Positions 22,055 through 35,632 of a stretch of DNA of 64,000 nt are shown here, one piece after another (position 1 is the stretch's first letter; the number at the start of each line of letters is the position of its first letter). The stretch is from Lithodes maja (Eukaryota; Arthropoda; Malacostraca; Decapoda; Lithodidae). The notes under the pieces are model-generated. The model saw only the letters and a program-made list of their open reading frames with translations, did no database searches and was not told the DNA's origin. The stretch lies in contig JBAKBP010003215.1 in the NCBI GenBank assembly GCA_037953745.1, forward strand, positions 62,001 to 126,000. The letters are read 5' to 3'. Position numbers and translations under genes: made by a program.

Positions 22055-25000
22055 ATTAGCTTGCCATGTAAGGTCTGACCGGTATGAAGGTCACAATATT
22101 GACATAGGGGTACACTGTACCGGCTATGGTACACCAGGAACTCGTTATATTAATAGTGGATTGTGTTGAGGGTTGTGGATAGGGTCTGGAGCCATAATAT
22201 CATTAACTTGCTATGAAAGGTCTGACCGGTATGGAGGTCAAAATATTGACATAGGGGTACACTGTACCGGCTATGGTACACCAGGTACAAGTTATAATAA
22301 TAGTGGATTGTGTTGAGGGTTGGGGACAGGGTCTGGAGCCATAATATCATTAGCTTGCCATGTAAGGTCTGACCGGTATGAAGGTCACAATATTGACATA
22401 GGGGTACACTGTACCGGCTATGGTACACCAGGAACTCGTTATATTTATAGTGGATTGTGTTGAGGGTTGTAGATATGGTCTGGAGCCATAATATAATTAG
22501 CTTGCTATGTAAGGTCTGACCGGTATGGAGGTCACAATATTGACATAGGGGTACACTGTACCGGCTATGGTACAGCAGGTACTCGTTATATTAATAGTGG
22601 ATTGTGTTGAGGGTTGTGGATAGGGTCTGGAGCCATAATATCATTAGCTTGCTATGTAAGGTCTGACCGGTATGGAGGTCACAATATTGACATAGGGGTA
22701 CACTGTACCGGCTATGGTACACCAGGTACTCGTTATATTAATAGTGGATTGTGTTGAGGGTTGTGGATAGGGTCTGGAGCCACAATATCATTAGCTTGCT
22801 ATATGAGGTCTGACCGGTATGGGGGTCACAATATTGACATAGGGGTACACTGTACCGGCTATGGTACACCAGGTACACGTTATATTAATAGTGGATTAAG
22901 TTGAGGGTTGTGGATAGGGTCTGGAGCCACAATATCATTAGCTTGCTATAGAAGGTCTAACCGGTATGGAGGTCACAATATTGACATAGGGGTACACTGT
23001 ACCGGGTATGGTACACCAGTTACTCGTTATATTAATAGTGGATTGTGTTGAGGGTTGTGGATAGGGTCTGGAGCCATAATATCATTAGCTTGCTATGTAA
23101 GGTCTGACCGGTATGGAGGTCACTATATTGACAATGGGGTACACTGTACCGGCTATGGTACACCAGGTACACGTTATATTAATAGTGGATTGTGTTGAGG
23201 GTTGTGGATAGGGTCTGGAGCCATAATATCATTAGCTTGCTATGTAAGGTCTGACCGGTATGGAGATCACAATATTGACATAGGGGTACACTGTACCGGC
23301 TATGGTACACCAGGTACTCGTTATATTAATAGTGGATTGTGTTGAGGGTTGTGGATAGGGTCTGGAGCCACAATATCATTAGCTTGCTATAGAAGGTCTG
23401 AGCTGTATGGAGGTCACAATATTGACATAGGGGTACACTGTACCGGCTATGGTACACCAGGTACACGTTATATTAATAGTGGATTGTGTTGAGGGTTGTA
23501 GATAGGGTCTGGAGCCATAATATCATTAGCTTGCTATGTAAGGTCTGACCGGTATGGAGGTCACAATATTGACATAGGGGTACACTGTACCGGCTATGGT
23601 ACACCAGGTACTCGTTATATTAATAGTGGATTGTGTTGAGGGTTGTGGATAGGGTCTGGAGCCATAATATCATTAGCTTGCTAAGTAAGGTCTGACCGGT
23701 ATGGAGGTCACAATATTGACATAGGGGTACACTGTACCGGCTATGGTACACCAGGTACTCGTTATATTAATAGTGGACTGTGTTGAGATTTGGGGATAGG
23801 GTCTGGAGCCACAATATCATTACCTTGCTATATGAGGTCTGACCAGTATGGAGGTCACAATATTGACATAGGGGTACACTGTACCGGCTATGGTACACCA
23901 GGTACACGTTATAATAAGAGTGGATTATGTTGAGGGTTGGGGATAGGGTCTGGAGACATAATATCATTAGCTTGCTATGTAAGGTCTGACCGGTATGGAG
24001 ATCACAATATTGACATAGGAGTACACTGTACCGGCTATGGTACACCAGGTACTCGTTATATTAATAGTGGATTGTGTTTAGGGTTGTGGATAGGGTCTGG
24101 AGCCATAATATCATTAGCTTGCTATATGAGGTCTGACCGGTATGGGGGTCACAATATTGACATAGGGGTACACTGTACCGGCTATGGTACACCAGGTACA
24201 CGTTATATTAATAGTGGATTAAGTTGAGGGTTGTGGATAGGGTCTGGAGCCACAATATCATTAGCTTGCTATAGAAGGTCTGACCGGTATGGAGGTCACA
24301 ATATTGACATAGGGGTACACTGTACCGGCTATGGTACACCAGGTACACGTTATATTAATAGTGGATTAAGTTGAGGGTTGTGGATAGGGTCTGGAGCCAC
24401 AATATCATTAGCTTGCTATATAAGGTCTGACCAGTATGGAGGTCACAATATTGACATAGGGGTACACTGTACCGGCTATGGTACACCAGGTACACGTTAT
24501 ATTAATAGTGGATTGTGTTGAGGTTTGGGGATTGGGTCTGGAGCCACAATATCATTAGCTTGCTACATGAGGTCTGACCGGTATGGAGGTCACAATATTG
24601 ACATAGGGGTACACTGTACCGGCTATCATAGGGGTACACTGTACCGGCTATGGTACACCAGGTACACGTTATAATAATAGTGGATTGTGTTGAGGGTTGG
24701 GGATAGGGTCTGGAGACATAATATCATTAGCTTGCTATGTAAGGTCTGACCGGTATGGAGATCACAATATTGACATAGGGGTACACTGTACCGGCTATGG
24801 CACACCAGGTACTCGTTATATTAATAGTGGATTGTGTTGAGGGTTGTGGATAGGGTCCATAGCCACAATATCAATAGCTTGCTATGTAAGGTCTGACCGG
24901 TATGGAGGTCACAATATTGACATAGGGGTACACTGTACCGGCTATGGTACACCAGGTTCTCGTTATATTAATAGTGGACTGTGTTGAGGGTTGGGGATAG

Positions 25001-28000
25001 GGTCTGGAGCCACAATATCATTAGCTTGCTATATGAGGTCTGACCGGTATGGAGGTCACAATATTGACATAGGGGTACACTGTACCGGCTATGGTACACC
25101 AGGTACACTTTATAATAATAGAGGATTGTGTTGAGGGTTGGGGATAGGGTCTGGAGCCATAATATCATTAGCTTGCTATGTAAGGTCTGACCGGTATGGA
25201 GGTCACAATATTGACATAGGGGTACACTGTACCGGCTATGGTACACCAGGTACTCGTTATATTAATAGTGGATTGTGTTGAGGGTTGTGGATAGGGTCTG
25301 GAGCCATAATATCATTTGCTTGCTATGTAAGGTCTGACCGGTATGGAGGTCACAATATTGACATAGGGGTACACTGTACCGGCTATGGTACACCAGGTAC
25401 TCGTTATATTAATAGTGGATTGTGTTGAGGGTTGTGGATAGGGTCTGGAGCCAAAACATCATTACCTTGCTATATGATGTCTGACCGGTATGGGGGTCAC
25501 AATATTGACATAGGGGTACACTGTACCGGCTATGGTACACCAGGTACACGTTATATTAATAGTGGATTAAGTTGAGGGTTGTGGATAGGGTCTGGAGCCA
25601 CAATATTATTAGCTTGCTATAGAATGTCTGACCAGTATGGAGGTCACAATATTGACATAGGGGTACACTGTATCGGCTATGGTACACCAGGTACACGTTA
25701 TATTAATAGTGGATTGTGTTGAGGGTTGTAGATAGGGTCGGGAGCCACAATATCATTATCTTGTTATGTAAGGTCTGACGGTATGGAGGTCACAATATTG
25801 ACATAGGGGTACACTGTACCGGCTATGGTACACCAGGTACACGTTATAATAATAGTGGATTGTGTTGAAGGTTGGGGATAGGGTCTGGAGCCACAATATC
25901 ATTAGCTTGCTATGTAAAGTCTAACCGGTATGGAGGTCAAAATATTGAGATAGGGGTACACTGTACCGGCTATGGTACACCAAGTACTCGTTATATTAAT
26001 AGTGGATTGTGTTGAGGGTTGTGGATAGGGTCTGGAGCCACAATATCATTAGCTTGCTATGTAAGGTCTGACCGGTATGGAGGTCACAATATTGACATAG
26101 GGGTACACTGTACCGGCTATGGTACACCAGGCACTCGTTATATTAATAGTGGATTGTGTTGAGGGTTGGGGATAGGGTCTGGAGCCACAATATCATTAGC
26201 TTACTGTATAAGATCTGACCGGTATGGAGGTCACAATATTGACATAGGGGTACACTGTACCGGGTATGGTACGCCAGGTACTCGTTTTATTAATAGTGGA
26301 TTGTGTTGAGGGTTGTGGATAGGGTCTGGAGCCACAATATCATTAGCTTGCTATATGAGGTCTGACCGATATGGAGGTCAGAAAATTGACATAGGGGTAC
26401 ACTGTACCAGCTATGGTACACCAAATACTCGTTATATTAATAGTGGATTGTGTTGAGGGTTGTAGATAGGGTCTGGATCCACAATATCATTAGCTTGCTA
26501 CTTAAGGTCTAACCAGTATGGAGGTCACAATATTGACATAGGGGTACACTGTACCGGCTATGGTACACCAGGTACTCGTAATATTAATAGTAGATTATGT
26601 TGAGGGTTGTGGATAGGGTCTGGAGCCATAATATCATTAGCTTGCAATATGAGGTCTGCCCGGTATGGGGGTCACAATATTGACATAGGGGTACACTGTA
26701 CCGGCTATGGTACACCAGGTACACGTTATATTAATAGTGGATTAATTTGAGGGTTGTGGATAGGGTCTGGAGCCACAATATCATTAGCTTGCTATAGAAG
26801 GTCTGACCGGTATGGAGGTCACAATATTGACATAGGGGTACACTGTACAGGCTATGGTACACCAGGTACACGTTATATTAATAGTGGATTGTGTTGAGGG
26901 TTGTCGATAGGGTCTGGAGCCATAATATCATTAGCTTGCTTTGTAAGGTCTGACCGGTATCGAGGTCACAATATTGACATAGGGGTACACTGTACCGGCT
27001 ATGGTACACCAGGTACTCGTTATATTAATAGTGGATTGTATTGAGGGTTGTGGATAGGGTCTGGAGCCATAATATCATTAGCTTGCTATGTAAGGTCTGA
27101 CCGGTATGGAGGTCACAATATTGACATAGGGGTACACTGTATCAGCTATGGTACACCAGGTACACGTTATATTAATAGTGGATTAATTTGAGGGTTGTGG
27201 ATAGGGTCTGGAGCCACAATATCATTAGCTTGCTATAGAAGGTCTGACCGGTATGGAGGTCATAATATTGACATAGGGGTACACTGTACAGGCTATGGTA
27301 CACCAGGTACACGTTATATTAATAGTGGATTGTGTTGAGGGTTGTAAATAGGGTCTGGAGCCATAATATCATTAGCTTGCTTTGTAAGGTCTGACCGGTA
27401 TCGAGGTCACAATATTGACATAGGGGTACACTGTACCGGCTATGGTACACCAGGTACTCGTTATATTAATAGTGGATTGTATTGAGGGTTGTGGATAGGG
27501 TCTGGAGCCATAATATCATTAGCTTGCTATGTAAGGTCTGACCGGTATGGAGGTCACAATATTGACATAGGGGTACACTGCATCGGCTATGGTACACCAG
27601 GTACACGTTATATTAATAGTGGATTGTGTTGAGGGTTGGGGATAGGGTCTGGAGCCACAATATTATTAGCTTGCTATAGGAGGTCTGCCCGGTATTGAGG
27701 TCACAATATTGACATAGGGGTACACTGTACTGGCTATGGTACACCAGGTACTCGTTATATTAATAGTGGATTGTGTTGAGGGTTGTGGATAGGGTCCATA
27801 GCCACAATATCATTAGCTTGCTATGTAAGGTCTAACCGGTATGGAGGTCACAATATTGACAGAGGGGTACACTGTACCGGCTATGGTACACCAGGTACTC
27901 GTTATATTTATAGTGGATTGTGTTGAGGGTAGTGGATAGGGTCTGGAGCCACAATATCATTAGCTTGCTATGTAAGGTCTAACCGGTATGGAGGTCACAA

Positions 28001-31000
28001 TATTGACATAGGGGTACACTGTACCGGCTATGGTACACCAGGGACTCGTTATATTAATAGTGGATTGTGTTGGGGATAGGGTCTGGAGCCTCAATATCAT
28101 TAGCTTATTGTATAAGATCTGACCGGTATGGAGGTCACAATATTGACATAGGGGTACACTGTTCCGGCTATGGTTCACCAGGTACTCGTTATATTAAGAG
28201 TGGATTGTGTTGAGGGTTGTGGATAGGGTCTGGAGCCATGATATCATTAGCTTGCTATGTAAGGTCTGACCAGTATGGAGGTCACAATATTGACATAGGG
28301 GTACACTGTACCGGCTATGGTACACCAGGTACTCGTTATATTAATAGTGGACTGTGTTGAGGGTTGGGGATAGGGTCTGGAGCCACAATATCATTAGCTT
28401 GCTATATGAGGTCTGACCGGTATGGAGGTCACAATATTGACAGAGGGGTACACTGTACCGGCTATGGTACACCAGGTACACGTTATAATAATAGTGGATT
28501 GTGTTGAGGGTTGGGGATAGGGTCTGGAGCCATAATATCATTAGCTTGCTATGTAAGGTCTGACCGGTATGGAGGTCACAATATTGACAGAGGGGTACAC
28601 TGTACCGGCTATGGTACACCAGGTACTCGTTATATTAATAGTGGATTGTGTTGAGGGTTGTGGATAGGGTCTGGAGCCATAATATCATTAGCTTGCTATG
28701 TAAGGTCTGACCGGTATGGAGGTCACAATATTGACATAGGGGTACACTGTACCGGCTTTGGTACACCAGGTACTCATTATATTAATAGTTGATTGTGTTG
28801 AGGGTTGTGGATAGGGTCTGGAGCCATAGTATCATTAGCTTGCTATGTAAGGTCTGACCGGTATGGAGGTCACAATATTGACATAGGGGTACAATGTACC
28901 GGCTATGGTACACCAGGTACTCGTTATATTAATAGTGGATTGTGGTGCGGGTTGTGGATAGGGTCTGGAGCCATAATATCATTAGCTTGCTATGTAAGGT
29001 CTGACCGGTGTGGAGGTCACAATATTGACATAGGGGTACACTGTACCGGCTATGGTACACCAGGTATTCGTTATATTAATAGTGGACTGTGTTGAGGGTT
29101 GTGGATAGGGTCTGGGGCCACAATATCATTAGCTTGCTATATAAGGTCTGACTAGTATGGAGGTCACAATATTGACATAGGGGTACACTGTATCGGCTAT
29201 GGTACACCAGGTACTCGTTATATTAATAGTGGATTGTGTTGAGGGTAGTGGATAGGGTCTGGAGCCACAATATCATTAGCTTGCTATGTAAGGTCTAACC
29301 GGTATGGAGGTCACAATATTGACATAGGGGTACACTGTACCGGCTATGGTACACCAGGTACTCGTTATATTAATAGTGGATTGTGTTGAGGGTTGTGGAT
29401 AGGATCTGGAGGTACAATATCATTAGCTTGCTATGTAAGGTCTGACCGGTATGGAGGTCGCAATATTGACATAGGGGTACACTGTACCGGCTATGGTACA
29501 CCAGGGAGTCGTTATATTAATAGTGGATTGTGTTGAGGGTTGGAGATAGGGTCTGGAGCCACAATATCATTAGCTTTCTGTATAAGATCTGACCGGTATG
29601 GAGGTCACAATATTGACATAGGGGTACACTGTACCGGCTATGGTACACCAGGTACTCGTTATATTAAGAGTGGATTGTGTTGAGGGTTGTGGATAGGGTC
29701 TGGAGCCATAATATCATTAGCTTGCTATGTAAGGTCTGACCGGTATGGAGGTCACAATATTGACATAGGGGTACACTGTACCGGCTATGGTACACCAGGT
29801 ACTCGTTATATTAATAGTGGACTGTGTTGAGGGTTGGGGATAGGGTCTGGAGCCACAATATCATTAGCTTGCTATATGAGGTCTGACCAGTATGGAGGTC
29901 ACAATATTGACATAGGGGTACACTGTACCGGCTATGGTACACCAGGTACTCGTTATATTAATAGTGGATTGTGTTGAGGGTTGTGGATAGGGTCTGGAGC
30001 CATAATATCATTAGCTTGCTATGTAAGGTCTGACCGGTATGGAGGTCACAATATTGACATAGGGGTACACTGTACCGGCTATGGTACACCAGGTACTCGT
30101 TATATTAATAGTTGATTGTGTTGAGGGTTGTGGATAGGGTCTGGAGCCATAATATCATTAGCTTGCTATGTAAGGTCTGACCGGTATGGAGGTCACAATA
30201 TTGACATAGGGGTACAATGTACCGGCTATGGTACACCAGGTACTCGTTAGACATAGGGGTACAATGTACCGGCTATGGTACACCCGGTACTCGTTATATT
30301 AATAGTGGATTGTGGTGAGGATTGTGGATAGGGTCTGGAGCCATAATATCATTAGCTTGCTATGTAAGGTCTGACCGGTGTGGAGGTCACAATATTGACA
30401 TAGGGGTACACTGTACCGGCTATGGTACACCAGGTACTCGTAATATTAATAGTAGATTATGTTGAGGGTTGTGGATAGGGTCTGGAGCCATAATATCATT
30501 AGCTTGCTATATGAGGTCTGACCGGAATGGAGGTCACAATATTGACATAGGGGTACACTGTACCGGCTATGGTACACCAGGTACTCGTTATATTAATAGT
30601 GGATTGTGTTGAGGGTTGTGGATAGGGTCTGGAGCCACAATATCATTAGCTTGCAATATGAGGTCTGCCCGGTATGGGGGTCACAATATTGACATAGGGG
30701 TACACTGTACCGGCTATGGTACACCAGGTACACGTTATATTAATAGTGGATTAATTTGAGGGTTGTGGATAGGGTCTGGAGCCACAATATCATTAGCTTG
30801 CTATAGAAGGTCTGACCGGTATGGAGGTCACAATATTGACATAGGGGTACACTGTACAGGCTATGGTACACCAGGTACACGTTATATTAATAGTGGATTG
30901 TGTTGAGGGTTGTAGATAGGGTCTGGAGCCATAATATCATTAGCTTGCTTTGTAAGGTCTGACCGGTATCGAGGTCACAATATTGACATAGGGGTACACT

Positions 31001-34000
31001 GTACCGGCTATGGTACACCAGGTACTCGTTATATTAATAGTGGATTGTATTGAGGGTTGTGGATAGGGTCTGGAGCCATAATATCATTAGCTTGCTATGT
31101 AAGGTCTGACCGGTATGGAGGTCACAATATTGACATAGGGGTACACTGTATCAGCTATGGTACACCAGGTACACGTTATATTAATAGTGGATTAATTTGA
31201 GGGTTGTGGATAGGGTCTGGAGCCACAATATCATTAGCTTGCTATAGAAGGTCTGACCGGTATGGAGGTCATAATATTGACATAGGGGTACACTGTACAG
31301 GCTATGGTACACCAGGTACACGTTATATTAATAGTGGATTGTGTTGAGGGTTGTAAATAGGGTCTGGAGCCATAATATCATTAGCTTGCTTTGTAAGGTC
31401 TGACAGGTATCGAGGTCACAATATTGACATAGGGGTACACTGTACCGGCTATGGTACACCAGGTACTCGTTATATTAATAGTGGATTGTATTGAGGGTTG
31501 TGGATAGGGTCTGGAGCCATAATATCATTAGCTTGCTATGTAAGGTCTGACCGGTATGGAGGTCACAATATTGACATAGGGGTACACTGCATCGGCTATG
31601 GTACACCAGGTACACGTTATATTAATAGTGGATTGTGTTGAGGGTTGGGGATAGGGTCTGGAGCCACAATATTATTAGCTTGCTATAGGAGGTCTGCCCG
31701 GTATTGAGGTCACAATATTGACATAGGGGTACACTGTACTGGCTATGGTACACCAGGTACTCGTTATATTAATAGTGGATTGTGTTGAGGGTTGTGGATA
31801 GGGTCCATAGCCACAATATCATTAGCTTGCTATGTAAGGTCTAACCGGTATGGAGGTCACAATATTGACAGAGGGGTACACTGTACCGGCTATGGTACAC
31901 CAGGTACTCGTTATATTTATAGTGGATTGTGTTGAGGGTAGTGGATAGGGTCTGGAGCCACAATATCATTAGCTTGCTATGTAAGGTCTAACCGGTATGG
32001 AGGTCACAATATTGACATAGGGGTACACTGTACCGGCTATGGTACACCAGGGACTCGTTATATTAATAGTGGATTGTGTTGGGGATAGGGTCTGGAGCCT
32101 CAATATCATTAGCTTATTGTATAAGATCTGACCGGTATGGAGGTCACAATATTGACATAGGGGTACACTGTTCCGGCTATGGTTCACCAGGTACTCGTTA
32201 TATTAAGAGTGGATTGTGTTGAGGGTTGTGGATAGGGTCTGGAGCCATGATATCATTAGCTTGCTATGTAAGGTCTGACCGGTATGGAGGTCACAATATT
32301 GACATAGGGGTACACTGTACCGGCTATGGTACACCAGGTACTCGTTATATTAATAGTGGACTGTGTTGAGGGTTGGGGATAGGGTCTGGAGCCACAATAT
32401 CATTAGCTTGCTATATGAGGTCTGACCGGTATGGAGGTCACAATATTGACAGAGGGGTACACTGTACCGGCTATGGTACACCAGGTACACGTTATAATAA
32501 TAGTGGATTGTGTTGAGGGTTGGGGATAGGGTCTGGAGCCATAATATCATTAGCTTGCTATGTAAGGTCTGACCGGTATGGAGGTCACAATATTGACAGA
32601 GGGGTACACTGTACCGGCTATGGTACACCAGGTACTCGTTATATTAATAGTGGATTGTGTTGAGGGTTGTGGATAGGGTCTGGAGCCATAATATCATTAG
32701 CTTGCTATGTAAGGTCTGACCGGTATGGAGGTCACAATATTGACATAGGGGTACACTGTACCGGCTATGGTACACCAGGTACTCATTATATTAATAGTTG
32801 ATTGTGTTGAGGGTTGTGGATAGGGTCTGGAGCCATAGTATCATTAGCTTGCTATGTAAGGTCTGACCGGTATGGAGGTCACAATATTGACATAGGGGTA
32901 CAATGTACCGGCTATGGTACACCAGGTACTCGTTATATTAATAGTGGATTGTGGTGAGGGTTGTGGATAGGGTCTGGAGCCATAATATCATTAGCTTGCT
33001 ATGTAAGGTCTGACCGGTGTGGAGGTCACAATATTGACATAGGGGTACACTGTACCGGCTATGGTACACCAGGTATTCGTTATATTAATAGTGGACTGTG
33101 TTGAGGGTTGTGGATAGGGTCTGGGGCCACAATATCATTAGCTTGCTATATAAGGTCTGACTAGTATGGAGGTCACAATATTGACATAGGGGTACACTGT
33201 ATCGGCTATGGTACACCAGGTACTCGTTATATTAATAGTGGATTGTGTTGAGGGTAGTGGATAGGGTCTGGAGCCACAATATCATTAGCTTGCTATGTAA
33301 GGTCTAACCGGTATGGAGGTCACAATATTGACATAGGGGTACACTGTACCGGCTATGGTACACCAGGTACTCGTTATATTAATAGTGGATTGTGTTGAGG
33401 GTTGTGGATAGGATCTGGAGGCACAATATCATTAGCTTGCTATGTAAGGTCTGACCGGTATGGAGGTCGCAATATTGACATAGGGGTACACTGTACCGGC
33501 TATGGTACACCAGGGAGTCGTTATATTAATAGTGGATTGTGTTGAGGGTTGGAGATAGGGTCTGGAGCCACAATATCATTAGCTTTCTGTATAAGATCTG
33601 ACCGGTATGGAGGTCACAATATTGACATAGGGGTACACTGTACCGGCTATGGTACACCAGGTACTCGTTATATTAAGAGTGGATTGTGTTGAGGGTTGTG
33701 GATAGGGTCTGGAGCCATAATATCATTAGCTTGCTATGTAAGGTCTGACCGGTATGGAGGTCACAATATTGACATAGGGGTACACTGTACCGGCTATGGT
33801 ACACCAGGTACTCGTTATATTAATAGTGGACTGTGTTGAGGGTTGGGGATAGGGTCTGGAGCCACAATATCATTAGCTTGCTATATGAGGTCTGACCAGT
33901 ATGGAGGTCACAATATTGACATAGGGGTACACTGTACCGGCTATGGTACACCAGGTACACGTTATAATAATAGTGGATTGTGTTGAGGGTTGGGGATAGG

Positions 34001-35154
34001 GTCTGGAGCCATAATATCATTAGCTTGCTATGTAAGGTCTGACCAGTATGGAGGTCACAATATTGACAGAGGGGTACACTGTACCGGCTATGGTACACCA
34101 GGTACTCGTTATATTAATAGTGGATTGTGTTGAGGGTTGTGGATAGGGTCTGGAGCCATAATATCATTAGCTTGCTATGTAAGGTCTGACCGGTATGGAG
34201 GTCACAATATTGACATAGGGGTACACTGTACCGGCTATGGTACACCAGGTACTCGTTATATTAATAGTTGATTGTGTTGAGGGTTGTGGATAGGGTCTGG
34301 AGCCATAATATCATTAGCTTGCTATGTAAGGTCTGACCGGTATGGAGGTCACAATATTGACATAGGGGTACAATGTACCGGCTATGGTACACCAGGTACT
34401 CGTTAGACATAGGGGTACAATGTACCGGCTATGGTACACCCGGTACTCGTTATATTAATAGTGGATTGTGGTGAGGATTGTGGATAGGGTCTGGAGCCAT
34501 AATATCATTAGCTTGCTATGTAAGGTCTGACCGGTGTGGAGGTCACAATATTGACATAGGGGTACACTGTACCGGCTATGGTACACCAGGTATTCGTTAT
34601 ATTAATAGTGGACTGTGTTGAGGGTTGTGGATAGGGCCTGGAGCCACAATATCATTAGCTTGCTATATGAGGTCTGACCGGTATGGAGGTCACAATATTG
34701 ACATAGGGGTACACTGTACCGGCTATGGTACACCAGGTACTAGTTATATTAATAGTGGATTTTGTTGAGGGTTGTGGATAGGGAGTGGAGCCACAATATA
34801 ATTTGCTTGCTATTTGAGGTCTGACCGGTATGGAGGTCACAATATTGACATAGGGGTACACTGTACCGGCTATGGTACACCAGATACTCGTTTTATTAAT
34901 AGTGGATTGTGTTGAGGGTTGGGGATAGGGTCTGAAGCCACAATATCATTAGCTTGCTATATGAGGTCTGACCGGTATGGAGGTCACAATATTGACATAG
35001 GGGTACACTGTACCGGCTATGGTACACCAATTACTCGTTATATTAATAGTGGATTGTGTTGAGGGTTGTGGATAGGGTCTGGAGCCACAATATCATTAGG
35101 TTGACATATGAGGTCTGACCGGTATGGGGGTCACAATATTGACATAGGGGTACA
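22055..35154. repeat. 147-bp satellite, array 2
   Basis: About 89 head-to-tail monomers of the same 147-bp unit as array 1. Variant markers (CCATAGCC in place of TGGAGCC, TTGCAATATGAGG, GATTAATTTG) recur in a fixed order and reveal higher-order duplication. About six units (24387-25257) match 380-1250 of array 1 at offset 24007, including the same 25-bp internal duplication. Partial 47-bp duplications occur at about 30245-30291 and 34401-34447. The array ends in a palindrome at 35140-35170. No gene is present. Confidence 0.97.
26575..34560. repeat. Tandem higher-order repeat, two copies of about 4 kb
   Basis: Copy A runs about 26575-30400 and copy B about 30436-34560. Most of the copies align at an offset of exactly 4009 bp (26641/30650, 27960/31969, 28341/32350, 29822/33831). 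Copy B has one extra 147-bp unit near 30470 and another near 33960. Copies are almost identical, including private variants and the 47-bp insertion. The first half of the same higher-order unit is also present in array 1 from about 1754. Junction edges are approximate. Confidence 0.9.
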
Positions 35155-35170
35155 TTGTACCCCTATGTCA
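35140..35170. repeat. Perfect palindrome at the satellite edge
   Basis: TGACATAGGGGTACA (35140-35154), one base, then its exact reverse complement (35156-35170). The left arm is satellite sequence. The right arm is an inverted copy of the same 15 bases and the satellite stops there. Confidence 0.97.
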
Positions 35171-35632
35171 ACTGTTGTGGTTGTTCACGCATTTACGTGA
35201 ATACAACGTAGTTTTCGTAATGTTGTCAGGTTGTATAACTAGAGGTATTTGGATGGTTTTGACAACATAGTAGAATACGTTGTAGTAGTTAATGATATTT
35301 TGGTCTATATTCGTCATCCTACAACATTCTGTATTATAGTCCGGCGACCTTTATGGTTGTTTACGCATTTACGTGAATACAACGTATTCTTCTTAATATT
35401 GTTAGGTTGTATATCTTGACATTTGGAAGGTTATGGCAACATAGAAAAATACATTGTAGTAGTTGGTTAAATTATGGTCTATTTACATTATTTTACAACA
35501 TTGTGTGTTATGGTCCTGCGACTTTTGTGGTTGTTCACGCATGTACGTGAATACGACGTTATTTTCGTATGTTGTCAAGTTGCAGCTACACTTATATATG
35601 ACGTTGTGACAACGTAAAATTGTTTATTGGGG
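35171..35632. repeat. Diverged 175-bp tandem repeat, about 2.6 copies
   Basis: The motif TTGTTCACGCATTTACGTGA (variants) begins at 35181, 35357 and 35531, a spacing of 176 and 174. Each unit carries an inverted repeat TTCACG-6 nt-CGTGAA and many ACAAC/GTTGT pairs. A palindrome ACGTTGTGACAACGT sits at 35601-35615. No coding potential is seen. The class is unknown. Confidence 0.8.

Noticed and set aside
24968..25246. Repeated ORFs of 70-96 codons throughout the satellite (for example here, 28341-28619, 32350-32628)
   Set aside because: They arise because the 147-bp monomer keeps frame, are broken by stops every one or two units, mostly lack ATG starts and occur on both strands. There is no sign of coding selection.
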